From contig JBBTVP010000072.1 in assembly GCA_038063175.1 (NCBI GenBank), positions 1-23,901 on the forward strand: a stretch of 23,901 bases of DNA. Direction: 5' to 3'. Numbering within the stretch: position 1 is the first letter of the stretch; each line of letters starts with the position of its first letter. Source of the DNA: JBBTVP01 sp038063175. Lineage in GTDB: Bacteria > Patescibacteriota > Minisyncoccia > UBA6257 > 1-14-0-10-40-38. A program made the translations under genes and the position numbers. The notes below the pieces were generated by a model. That model searched no databases, was not told the DNA's origin, and saw nothing but the letters and a program-made list of their open reading frames with translations. Of the stretch, positions 1-7,036 are shown piece after piece.

Positions 1-764
1 ATGTATTTTGCGAAAAACCTCCAGGCCGGACGGTTGCTGATATTAAAAACGTAATTGCGGAAGAAAAAAAACATCCCAATCTCAAATTGAAATATGGATT
101 CAATCACCGCTATCATCAATCGGTTATTGAAGCTAAAAAAATCATTGACTCAAAAATATATGGCGACGTAATTAACATCCGCGGCGTTTATGGAAAAAGT
201 CGTATGATCACGTCGTTAGGAGGATGGCGGGCAAAGCGCAAATACGCAGGAGGGGGAATTCTCTTGGATCAAGGCATCCACATGCTCGATATGATTCTCT
301 ACTTTGCCGGAGATTTTCCAGAGGTAAAAAGCTTCATTTCGAACAGGCATTGGGGTCATGACGTAGAGGATAACGCATACGCCATCATGAAAAACAAGGC
401 AGGGCGCGTCGCCATGCTTCACTCGACCGCTACCCAATGGCAGCACAAGTTTCGTCTAGAAATCGCGCTACAAGAGGCCCTTGTGGAACTTACTGGTATA
501 CTTTCTGGTTCTAAGAGTTATGGCGAGGAAAGGCTTATGGTAATGCGTCGGAAGGACGACTCAATGGTGGGGTCGCTCGAAGGCAAAACCGTGTCTTATC
601 TCGAAGATAATTCCTGGAAGTCGGAAGTCGATGAATTTGCGGATATTATTGTAAAAAATAAAAAAGTCGTTAACGGGAATAGTGCTGATGCGCTCCGGGC
701 CATGGAAATGGTGTACCGGATCTATCGTGCAGACAGTAATTGGAAAAAAACATTCAATGTCTAA
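1..764 (+). CDS. Gfo/Idh/MocA-family oxidoreductase, 5'-truncated
   Basis: The reading frame is already open at position 3, and the first visible residues are VFCEKPPGRTVADI, so the N-terminal Rossmann half lies outside the window. EKP is the family's conserved motif and carries the catalytic Lys. Further on, AGGGILLDQGIHMLD matches the family's GG-x-D-x-G-x-H-x-x-D segment with the conserved Asp and His. About 253 residues are present, which fits the missing N-terminal third of a protein of about 340-360 residues. Family members are NAD(P)-dependent dehydrogenases or reductases of sugars, inositols and sugar nucleotides in the cytoplasm; the substrate cannot be read here. An internal ATG at 87 is not the true start because it lies after the EKP motif. 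The 3' end overlaps the SIS gene by 8 nt, suggesting translational coupling. Confidence 0.9.
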   Translation, partial: VFCEKPPGRTVADIKNVIAEEKKHPNLKLKYGFNHRYHQSVIEAKKIIDSKIYGDVINIRGVYGKSRMITSLGGWRAKRKYAGGGILLDQGIHMLDMILYFAGDFPEVKSFISNRHWGHDVEDNAYAIMKNKAGRVAMLHSTATQWQHKFRLEIALQEALVELTGILSGSKSYGEERLMVMRRKDDSMVGSLEGKTVSYLEDNSWKSEVDEFADIIVKNKKVVNGNSADALRAMEMVYRIYRADSNWKKTFNV

Positions 765-1368
765 CGTAAACAGTTTCTACGATAAATCAAAAAATATGGG
801 GGAGTTTGCAAAACATTACTTTAATTATTTAAAGGAAGTTTTGGATGCAATCGATCCAAAGTCGTTAAATGAGCTCGAAGCAGAATTTGAAGATGCGAGG
901 GAAAATAGCAATACGATATTTATCGCGGGAAACGGCGGATCGGCTTCGACCGCAACCACGATGGCAAACGATATCGGTTTCGATGTCATCCGCAAGGTGA
1001 ATCCCGAAAAGCATTTCCGAGTTTTCGCGCTCACCGACAACAGTTCGGTCATGACCGCAATCGCAAACGATGTGGGGTATGAAAATCTTTTTGTGGGGCA
1101 GCTTCGAGTGCACTATCGCCCCGGGGACAAATTAATTGTAATTTCCGCAAGCGGGAATTCTCCGAATGTCGTAAAGGCGGCAGAGTGGGTAAAAGGAAAG
1201 GGCGGGAAAGTAATCGGTTTTCTTGGGTTTGATGGAGGAAAGCTGAAGGAGCTTTCAGATGTCATCATTCACGCGAAGACAGTTCATGGTGAATATGGTC
1301 CGGTGGAAGACGCGCACCTGGTGATGAACCACGTGCTCGCGCACTGGTTTCAGAATAAGCTTAAATAA
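757..1368 (+). CDS. SIS-domain protein, GmhA-like phosphoheptose isomerase
   Basis: This 203-residue single-SIS protein has the length and order of GmhA (D-sedoheptulose-7-phosphate isomerase). It shows GNGGSAS (phosphate loop), FALTDNSSVMTAIANDVGYE, the second SIS signature SASGNSPNVVKAAE, and a C-terminal EDAHLVMNHVLAHW helix. Start choice: the ATG at 757 gives the normal GmhA length and overlaps the upstream stop by 8 nt; an in-frame upstream GTG-type extension would run far into the upstream gene. Compared with E. coli GmhA from memory, His61 is Thr, the catalytic Glu65 is Asp and Gln172 is Glu, while His180 is kept. It may therefore be a relative with another ketose-phosphate substrate. 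Lying in one run with a sugar-phosphate cyclase, it could share sedoheptulose 7-phosphate with it (inference). Confidence 0.85.
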   Translation: MSNVNSFYDKSKNMGEFAKHYFNYLKEVLDAIDPKSLNELEAEFEDARENSNTIFIAGNGGSASTATTMANDIGFDVIRKVNPEKHFRVFALTDNSSVMTAIANDVGYENLFVGQLRVHYRPGDKLIVISASGNSPNVVKAAEWVKGKGGKVIGFLGFDGGKLKELSDVIIHAKTVHGEYGPVEDAHLVMNHVLAHWFQNKLK

Positions 1369-2321
1369 TGGAATATAAGATTGCGGTAACTGCAAACGCG
1401 TTTTCGAAGAACGAGGCGCTCGTCGCCGCGCTTAAAACGCATTTCCTCGATACTTCTTTCAATACGAAAGGAAGATATTTAGAAAGCGAATTAATCGCCG
1501 CACTTAAAGAAGCTCACGGCGCAATCGTTGGCTTAGACAACATCACCGACACGGTGCTCGCTGAATGTCCGGGTCTTAAAGTAATTGCAAAGTATGGTGT
1601 AGGACTCGACAATATCGATCTTGAAGCCGCCAAAAAGCGTGGAGTGGCGGTAGTATGGGAAGCAGGAGTAAATAAGAGATCGGTTTCTGAGCTCACGCTC
1701 GGGTTCATGCTTGCGCTCATGAGAAATTGGTATGTAACATCATCTGATCTAAAAATAGGTACATGGAATAAATCAGGAGGAAAAAATCTTACCGGCAAAA
1801 CGATTGGAATCATTGGGGTGGGACATGTGGGGAAAGACTTGGTGAGTCTCCTTGTGCCTTACGAATGTCGAATCCTGGTAAACGATATACGCGAAGATGC
1901 AGAGCAAAAAGAGTTTTACAAAAAATATTTCCTCCACGAAGTTTCGAAAGAAGAAATCTTTAAAACAGCCGATGTGGTAACTCTTCATGTGCCGCTTACT
2001 GAATCCACGAGGCATATGGCAGATGAAAGGGCGTTTTCACAAATGAAACCGTCCGCATTTTTGATCAATACCTCACGCGGCGGGATTGTCGACGAATCAG
2101 CGCTCTTAACAGCCCTTAAAAACAAAACCATAGCCGGCGCGGGTTTAGATGTATATGAAGCTGAGGCAGAAGAGGGATTTTATAAGAAAGCCCCATACAG
2201 CGAGCTTTTATCGTTCAAAAACGTGATAACTACTCCTCACATCGGTGGGAATTCAGAAGAAGCGGTGCTTGCGATGGGTGAGGTAGCGATCAAAGGGTTG
2301 AGGAAATACTTCAAGAAGTAA
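1368..2321 (+). CDS. D-isomer-specific 2-hydroxyacid dehydrogenase (copy 1)
   Basis: 317 residues, a normal length for the phosphoglycerate dehydrogenase/D-lactate dehydrogenase family. The NAD-binding motif GIIGVGHVG is at about residues 147-155, followed by the acidic residue of strand beta-2 (VND). The catalytic triad is intact: Arg237 in NTSRGG, Glu266 in DVYEAE and His291 in PHIGG. It lacks a C-terminal ACT domain, so it is not a regulated full-length SerA. It oxidises a 2-hydroxy acid or reduces a 2-keto acid; the substrate is unknown. The start overlaps the preceding stop by one base (TAATG), so it is translated with the SIS gene. Of the three such enzymes in the window it is the most canonical. 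It differs from the other two, which share a WAFDDVK segment that it lacks. Confidence 0.9.
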   Translation: MEYKIAVTANAFSKNEALVAALKTHFLDTSFNTKGRYLESELIAALKEAHGAIVGLDNITDTVLAECPGLKVIAKYGVGLDNIDLEAAKKRGVAVVWEAGVNKRSVSELTLGFMLALMRNWYVTSSDLKIGTWNKSGGKNLTGKTIGIIGVGHVGKDLVSLLVPYECRILVNDIREDAEQKEFYKKYFLHEVSKEEIFKTADVVTLHVPLTESTRHMADERAFSQMKPSAFLINTSRGGIVDESALLTALKNKTIAGAGLDVYEAEAEEGFYKKAPYSELLSFKNVITTPHIGGNSEEAVLAMGEVAIKGLRKYFKK

Positions 2322-2353
2322 GAAGTAGAATGTAAGAGCAAGAGATAAGAAGT

Positions 2354-3088
2354 ATGACGATAGATTTCAAAAACCAGACGGTTCTCATCACAGGGGCTAC
2401 GCGGGGAATAGGCAAACAGCTTGCCGAAGATTTTGCGCGGCTTCACGCGAATCTGATTCTTACGGGAATGGATGAGAAAGGAGGAAAAATGCCAAAGGGG
2501 AGTGGATGGAAAAAATATTATGTGGTTGATTTCACCGATCCCGTAAGTTTCAGTGGTTTCTTAAAAGAACTGTCTGCTTTTAAGCGCATTGATATTTGTA
2601 TAAACAATGCCGGTACGAACGTAACAAGCAATATTAGTGAAATCAAAGACGCGGATTTAGATAGCATCATCGAGGTAAATTTGCGCGCACCTCTCAAGAT
2701 TACGAGCACGGTTTCGAAAATAATGAAGAAGAATAAATACGGCAGAATCGTGAACATTGCTTCTATTTGGAGTGTGATCTCGAAGTCCGATAAATCAATC
2801 TACACAGCAACGAAGTTTGGCATTCGTGGGCTTACGGTTGCCTCTGCGATTGATCTCGCGCCACACAATATTTTGGTGAATGCAGTTTCTCCGGGTGTGG
2901 TGGACTCCGGAATGTCTCGGCGCATGCTCGGGAAAAAAGGCATGAAAGAATGGGCAAAAAAAGTTCCTTTAGGACGCCTCGCGAAACCAGAAGACATCTC
3001 AAGTGCGGTGCTTTTTCTCGCAAGCAAAGAAAATACCTACATCACGGCACAAAATCTCGTGGTAGATGGAGGATTCGTAAATGTCTAA
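2354..3088 (+). CDS. Short-chain dehydrogenase/reductase (SDR)
   Basis: 244 residues, typical of a classical FabG-like SDR. The cofactor motif TGATRGIG is at residues 13-20 and NNAG at 84-87. The catalytic Ser137, Tyr150 and Lys154 are in the right spacing (Ser, 13 residues, Tyr-x3-Lys). PGVV and the C-terminal LVVDGGF segment are also standard. It is an NAD(P)-dependent oxidoreductase of an alcohol or ketone; the substrate is not readable. A 32-nt purine-rich gap, containing two copies of TAAGAAGTA, separates it from the dehydrogenase upstream. It overlaps the cyclase gene downstream by 8 nt. Its place between the 2-hydroxyacid dehydrogenase and the cyclase suggests it works on a cyclitol or keto-sugar intermediate (inference). 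Confidence 0.9.
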   Translation: MTIDFKNQTVLITGATRGIGKQLAEDFARLHANLILTGMDEKGGKMPKGSGWKKYYVVDFTDPVSFSGFLKELSAFKRIDICINNAGTNVTSNISEIKDADLDSIIEVNLRAPLKITSTVSKIMKKNKYGRIVNIASIWSVISKSDKSIYTATKFGIRGLTVASAIDLAPHNILVNAVSPGVVDSGMSRRMLGKKGMKEWAKKVPLGRLAKPEDISSAVLFLASKENTYITAQNLVVDGGFVNV

Positions 3089-4142
3089 AAGAATAGCAGT
3101 CAAATCCATATTCAGAGATTACTCCGCTGAATTCGTGGATGATTTTCGTATTCCTCTGAAAACGGAGATTCAGTTCGGAGGGGTACTAGTTATTGATTCA
3201 AATGTGTTCCGCATTTATAAAAAAGATATCGAAAGCGTGTTAGGCGGAAGTAAGCCGATCATGATCGAAGCAAGCGAAGAGAATAAAACAATCGACACCG
3301 CAAAAAGAATAATAGAAACGCTTGTTGAGAATGGAGTACGGCGCGATCAAAAAATTGTGGCAGTAGGCGGAGGCGTGATTCAGGATATTACTGCATTTGC
3401 AGCTTCCATCATCTATCGTGGGATCGATTGGGTTTTCTTCCCGACAACCCTCCTTGCCCAGGCCGACAGCTGCATCGGGAGCAAGACATCTCTTAATCTT
3501 TCAGGTAAAAAGAACTTAATCGGCAATTTTTATCCCCCGGCAAGAATTTTTATCGATACGAAATTCACTGAATCTCTTTCAGAAGAAGATATAAAATCAG
3601 GCATTGGCGAGATGATGCACTTTTACCTCTATGCGAACAGCCCATATTTTAAAAAGCTGATTTCGAATTACGAAACGCTTTTGAAAAATCGTTCAGAACT
3701 TCGCGAATATATTTTCGAAAGTCTCTCGATTAAAAAAGTAGTAGTCGAAACAGATGAATTTGATAAAGGGGAGAGAAATAAATTTAACTACGGGCACACA
3801 TTCGGCCATGCGCTCGAAGCGACTACCGACTACAAAATAAATCATGGGCAAGGGGTAACCGTGGGCATGGATCTCGCAAACTTCGTCTCTGTGAAAATGG
3901 GGCTTATGCCGCAAGGGTTATTCGACGAACTTCACGCCGCGTTTAAAATCAATTTTCCCTCATATGCGCTGAATTCAATTAATCTCGAAAAGTATTTTAT
4001 GGCGCTCTCTAAAGACAAAAAAAATATCGGTACGAATGTGGGGTGTATCCTTTCTGAAGGACCGGGCAAGCTTTTAAAAAAACAGATGTCTCTGGACGAT
4101 ACGTTTAAAGGGTGGATAAAAGAATATTTTTCTGATAAATAG
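3081..4142 (+). CDS. 3-dehydroquinate synthase-like sugar-phosphate cyclase
   Basis: 353 residues of the AroB/EEVS/DOI-synthase superfamily. Conserved features: NAD site VGGGVIQD (about 95-102), FPTTLLAQADS, Asp129, Lys135 (GSKTS), Asn145, metal ligand Glu177, Arg232 and Asn236, and the metal histidines in GHTFGHALE (His239, His243) and NHGQ (His255). In AroB the metal-site helix reads AEVIK; here it is GEMMH, so the active-site Lys (Lys197 in A. nidulans) is His180. Location in a glycan cluster and this change argue against a housekeeping shikimate enzyme. A cyclase using sedoheptulose 7-phosphate or another sugar phosphate is more likely, with the GmhA-like protein as a possible partner (inference). 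The start has a clear Shine-Dalgarno, GGAGG at 3068-3072, 8 nt before ATG. Confidence 0.88.
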   Translation: MSKRIAVKSIFRDYSAEFVDDFRIPLKTEIQFGGVLVIDSNVFRIYKKDIESVLGGSKPIMIEASEENKTIDTAKRIIETLVENGVRRDQKIVAVGGGVIQDITAFAASIIYRGIDWVFFPTTLLAQADSCIGSKTSLNLSGKKNLIGNFYPPARIFIDTKFTESLSEEDIKSGIGEMMHFYLYANSPYFKKLISNYETLLKNRSELREYIFESLSIKKVVVETDEFDKGERNKFNYGHTFGHALEATTDYKINHGQGVTVGMDLANFVSVKMGLMPQGLFDELHAAFKINFPSYALNSINLEKYFMALSKDKKNIGTNVGCILSEGPGKLLKKQMSLDDTFKGWIKEYFSDK

Positions 4143-4157
4143 GTCTAAAAATAGAAT

Positions 4158-4186
4158 TGAGCAGCTCGCGTAGCGCGAGCTGCTCA
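4158..4186 (-). terminator. Rho-independent terminator of the ASCH-like gene
   Basis: A perfect inverted repeat, GAGCAGCTCGCG / CGCGAGCTGCTC (arms 4159-4170 and 4174-4185, plus a T-A closing pair), has the 3-nt loop TAG. On the minus strand the stem is followed by AATTCTATTTTTA, a T-rich tract, so it acts for the minus-strand gene that stops at 4202. On the plus strand no T tract follows. It could still slow transcription arriving from the cyclase gene that ends at 4142. Confidence 0.85.
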
Positions 4187-4201
4187 TGGCGGTGCGGGAA
4201 A

Positions 4202-4636
4202 CTACCCGCCGTGGGGAGCTTTTGCGTATTCGAAGTGAAAGAGCGTCACCAGGCTCTCCGGCGGGGGAAGCGGGGTGTTGTAGGTGAGCGCCAGGTGGTA
4301 CCGGACGAGCTCTGGCGTTCTTGCGTCGGGCGGGCAGCCGCGGAGGTCGTCGGGGGTGAGGTCCTTGATTGGTTTCACGGTGCAACCAGTGAAGCGTACC
4401 GTTGTCCCGTCGTCCGGAAACAGTTCGGCTGGAATGCTCCTTGCTTGGTCACCGGGCACCTTGATGAATCGCACCGGCAGATCAATGTCCGGGGGATTGT
4501 TCCTGGGGTCGTTCGGATCCGATCGGTCGCCCGGCCGGATGACGGTGGTGATTTGCCGCTCGCGGAAGCCTTCATGGTACGCGCTGCGCATCCAAAGGCC
4601 CTTGCCTCCATACGTTGCAAGACGATCGAGAACCAC
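4202..4636 (-). CDS. Hypothetical protein, possible ASCH/PUA-like fold
   Basis: 144 residues, starting at GTG with the Shine-Dalgarno AGAGGTGA four to five bases upstream (plus-strand 4641-4648). The minus frame is chosen over plus-strand frames because it has a promoter, an RBS and a terminator in the correct order. The protein begins with a GLWMRSAYHEGFRERQITTVIRPGDR segment (split here by its Arg-rich middle), then short beta-strand-like stretches (PVRFI, TTVRFTGC) and a KDLTPDDL helix, ending with VTLFHFEY. This order is reminiscent of ASCH/PUA-like beta-barrel domains, which bind RNA or nucleotides, but I cannot confirm the family. It is clearly richer in GC than its neighbours and lies in a reversed, self-contained transcription unit between glycan operons, as expected of an inserted accessory gene. 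No role in glycan synthesis is evident. Confidence 0.75.
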   Translation of the reverse strand: MVLDRLATYGGKGLWMRSAYHEGFRERQITTVIRPGDRSDPNDPRNNPPDIDLPVRFIKVPGDQARSIPAELFPDDGTTVRFTGCTVKPIKDLTPDDLRGCPPDARTPELVRYHLALTYNTPLPPPESLVTLFHFEYAKAPHGG

Positions 4637-4702
4637 TGATTCACCTCTTTCGGTTTTGCCTCTCTCGTGGCGTGGAATGGGAAGGAACTAAAACACGGGA
4701 AG

Positions 4703-4732
4703 AGTATACAATATATATTATAAATCTGTCAA
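4703..4732 (-). promoter_or_regulatory. Sigma70-type promoter of the ASCH-like gene
   Basis: Read on the minus strand, a consensus -35 box TTGACA (plus 4727-4732) is followed by an 18-nt AT-rich spacer and the -10 box TATACT (plus 4703-4708). The predicted leader is about 60 nt before the GTG at 4636. This is the best promoter match I see in the window. Confidence 0.75.
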
Positions 4733-4736
4733 AAAG

Positions 4737-4770
4737 TATCCATTTTCTGTCTGTTGTGGTTGAATGGATA
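4737..4770. repeat. Operator-like inverted repeat between divergent genes
   Basis: TATCCATT (4737-4744) and its exact reverse complement AATGGATA (4763-4770) are separated by 18 nt. The repeat lies between the -35 box of the minus-strand gene and the ATG of the GT4 gene at 4781. The centre-to-centre distance is 26 nt, between two and three helical turns, and could suit a dimeric regulator. No matching regulator is in the window, and an 8-bp repeat can occur by chance. Confidence 0.35.
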
Positions 4771-4780
4771 AATATTCTCT

Positions 4781-6004
4781 ATGAAAATCGGGATGATCGT
4801 CCGGCGGCTGAATGTAAAAGGCGGCACCCAGCGGCAGATGCTTTCGCTTGCGCGAGAATTGAAGCGCCGCGGCCACGAGATTAAGATCTTTACGTTCGCG
4901 CTTGATCGCGAGAGATGTTACCCCGAGTTACTCGAGGGGCTCGACATCGTTGTGCGGGAAGAGGGGAATAGTGAAGGGTGGGACTATTACTTAGACTTTC
5001 GTTTTCTGAAGGGTCAGCTCGGATCAATCCTTCGAGAGACTCGGCGTGCAAAGCAGCTCGCGCTCGCGATGGATCGCGATTTCGATATATTAAACCCACA
5101 CGACCAGGTGAGTTATAAAGTGGCGCATTACTACAAGCGTTGTGTGCGGCGCATCCCCTCGGTGTGGAACATGAACGACCTTCCACTCTACCGGTTCGGG
5201 TATGACAAGATGCGCGAGGTGGATCCGAATTTCCGTCGATCGTTCTTGCGCCGGTTTGTCTATCGCCTCGCCGATACTTATGACGCTTCCTTTATTCGGA
5301 AGCAGGATCGCATCGCGGTCGTTGATTTCTGGAACCGAGAGCTCGTGAAAAAATATTTAGAACTTCCCGCAACTACGGTTCGAAACGGCCCCGACCTCGA
5401 ACACTTTTCGTACAAAAAAAGGACGCCGCCGACGGGGCCAAACGTGAAGCTCCTCACAAGCGGTATCTTCCTTCCACACCGAAGATACGAAGATGCGATT
5501 CGCGCAGTGAAGATTCTTACGGATTCTGGTTTAAATCCAACCCTCACGATTATCGGAGACTATGAGAATGACAAAAAATACTACGAATCAGTGAAGGCAT
5601 TAATCGAAGCGCTTGGTGTTGCTTCGCGGGTCAGAATCGCGGGGCGCGTGTCGGAGGCAGAACTCGTGGACGCATACCACAGCCACGATATATATCTTTT
5701 TCCGCACCACTGGCAGTCAGATGGCCTCTCACCATTTGAGGCAGCGGCGACAGGGCTTCCTATCTTAGTTTCGGAAACTGCAGGAAGCCATGAGCTTCTC
5801 TCTGATCGTGAAAACGGAATGGTTTTGAAAGCAAAGAACCCCGAAGACATCGCAACGAAAATTCGTGAGCTCGTAGAGAATCCCGCGCTTTACACGAAGC
5901 TTAGCGAAAACGGAAACAAGTTTGTGCGGGAAAACTTCTCGTGGGAAAAGTACGCCGACCAAATGCTCGTGGTGTTTGCTAGCGCAATGGGTAGCGCTCG
6001 GTAA
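4781..6004 (+). CDS. Glycosyltransferase family 4 (GT-B)
   Basis: 407 residues with the usual GT4 layout. The N-terminal half begins MKIGMIVRRLNVKGGTQRQ, where the Gly-rich loop after beta-1 contacts the acceptor side. The linker carries VRNGPDLEHF, the common NG-x-D-x-x-x-F motif. The C-terminal half has SGIFLPHRRYEDAIRA, TIIGDYEN, VRIAGRVSEAELVDAYHSHD and GLSPFEAAATGLPILVSETAG. The second Glu of the family's E-x7-E motif is present (FEAAATG), but the first is Gln (HWQSDG). It probably transfers a nucleotide-activated sugar to a lipid-linked or protein acceptor at the cytoplasmic membrane face. There is no transmembrane segment. The ATG follows a short AT-rich leader without a clear RBS. Its 3' end overlaps the convergent reductase gene by 26 nt. 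Confidence 0.9.
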   Translation: MKIGMIVRRLNVKGGTQRQMLSLARELKRRGHEIKIFTFALDRERCYPELLEGLDIVVREEGNSEGWDYYLDFRFLKGQLGSILRETRRAKQLALAMDRDFDILNPHDQVSYKVAHYYKRCVRRIPSVWNMNDLPLYRFGYDKMREVDPNFRRSFLRRFVYRLADTYDASFIRKQDRIAVVDFWNRELVKKYLELPATTVRNGPDLEHFSYKKRTPPTGPNVKLLTSGIFLPHRRYEDAIRAVKILTDSGLNPTLTIIGDYENDKKYYESVKALIEALGVASRVRIAGRVSEAELVDAYHSHDIYLFPHHWQSDGLSPFEAAATGLPILVSETAGSHELLSDRENGMVLKAKNPEDIATKIRELVENPALYTKLSENGNKFVRENFSWEKYADQMLVVFASAMGSAR

Positions 6005-6875
6005 GATACTCCCGGAGCGAATCTCGCCAGTAGCGAAGCTTCGGTAGTTTGGTGTTTAGGAGTACGTTCGAAGGCGCGCGTGGCGCTTTAAAAAATTCCT
6101 CATGGGTGGTAAACGTCATAGGTATGTCTTTCACTGATGCGCCGAGATAGCGCTTCAGTTCTTCAACAACATCCATAGCGGTCGCCTCACCGGGCTTTAC
6201 CTCATCTACGATGTGGTAGATGCCAGAGGGGTACTCGTCCGCAATAAGCCGAGAAAGACCTTGCGCAAAATCGCGTGTCCACGTAGGGCTCCGCCACTGT
6301 TCCTTAATGACCATGATCGGTTTTCCGGCACGAAGTGCGCTAATGAAACGGTCAACAAATGTTTCGCGTCCTCCGCCATAGAGCCACCCCGCGCGGGGGA
6401 TATAGAAAGCGCGGAGCGCGTCCGGATGTTTTTTTGTAAATGAAAGAAGAATATCTTCAGCTTCCTTTTTTGATTTTTGGTAAACACTTGCAGGGATTTG
6501 CAGATCGTCTTCTTTGTATCCGTTCGAATTATATTCACCTTTCTTCACGCGACCGAATGTTTCAGAGGAACTAATCTGAACAAAGATTGGCTTGAGACCA
6601 AGGAGAAGACACCCATCCAAAAGATTTTTTACTCCATCGCGATTTACGCTGTAGCAAGTTTGAGAATCCGTTTCGCACTTATCAACATCGATAATAACCG
6701 CACAATTAATAATTGTGTTGGGCTTATGCAATTTGAGTGCGAGTGTGATGGATTCTGGGAGCGTTACATCGCACTCGGAAGACGTGAGGGAGGCGACATT
6801 GTGCCCTTCCTCCGTGAAGTGGCGGGCGAGCTCTGTTCCCAGAAGACCCGTGGCTCCGGTAATAAGGATTTTCAT
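5979..6875 (-). CDS. RmlD-like dTDP-4-dehydrorhamnose reductase family protein
   Basis: 298 residues, the length of RmlD. The N-terminal cofactor motif GATGLLG is at residues 7-13. A CDVT segment sits where RmlD has its LDIT/DVTD motif, followed by NCAVIIDVDKCE (RmlD: NAAAYTAVDKAE), SSSETFG, and the catalytic Tyr132-x3-Lys136 in VYQKSKKE. RAGWLYG matches the RmlD R-x-x-W-x-Y-G segment. These enzymes reduce NDP-4-keto-6-deoxysugars with NADPH in deoxysugar synthesis. RmlA, RmlB and RmlC are not in the window, so the exact substrate is open; a divergent epimerase-reductase is an alternative. It is convergent with and overlaps the GT4 gene, and is divergent from the NeuA1 operon across a 161-nt structured spacer. 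Confidence 0.85.
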   Translation of the reverse strand: MKILITGATGLLGTELARHFTEEGHNVASLTSSECDVTLPESITLALKLHKPNTIINCAVIIDVDKCETDSQTCYSVNRDGVKNLLDGCLLLGLKPIFVQISSSETFGRVKKGEYNSNGYKEDDLQIPASVYQKSKKEAEDILLSFTKKHPDALRAFYIPRAGWLYGGGRETFVDRFISALRAGKPIMVIKEQWRSPTWTRDFAQGLSRLIADEYPSGIYHIVDEVKPGEATAMDVVEELKRYLGASVKDIPMTFTTHEEFFKAPRAPSNVLLNTKLPKLRYWRDSLREYLTERYPLR

Positions 6876-6897
6876 ATGACTACATAAATATTAGCTT

Positions 6898-6973
6898 TCC
6901 AACCGCATCCTCTCCGGAGTGCGCTCCAAGGCCGCTAGGCCGGTCTTACTCTCCTTCGAGGAAGGCGGTTGGA
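6898..6973. other. Structured intergenic element, three-way-junction fold
   Basis: This spacer between divergent genes folds on paper into a closed unit of about 75 nt. The outer stem CCAACCGC (6899-6906) pairs perfectly with GCGGTTGG (6965-6972) and continues after a small internal loop with CCTC (6909-6912) and GAGG (6958-6961). Inside are GGAG-TGCG-CTCC (6916-6927) and a 7-bp stem AAGGCCG/CGGTCTT (6928-6934 and 6941-6947, one wobble) with a 6-nt loop. It may be a leader RNA, a small RNA or a DNA hairpin. It does not fit a tRNA. A TATAGT at 7003-7008 downstream could be the -10 box of the neuA1 operon, but no good -35 box is seen. Confidence 0.4.
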
Positions 6974-7036
6974 TCGCTTATGGCGGTATAGACTGTAACC
7001 ATTATAGTATGTATTTTGGTTCAACTTCATATAGAT

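Noticed and set aside
4157..4639. Plus-strand open frames of 160 and 135 codons in the 4157-4691 region
   Set aside because: The minus-strand frame has a consensus promoter, a good ribosome site and a terminator in the right order; the plus-strand frames have none and begin inside the terminator hairpin or mid-gene.
6898..6973. tRNA-like cloverleaf suggested by an acceptor-like stem and a TTCGA
   Set aside because: The pairing makes no 5-bp T stem around TTCGA and no anticodon arm with a 7-nt loop, on either strand.
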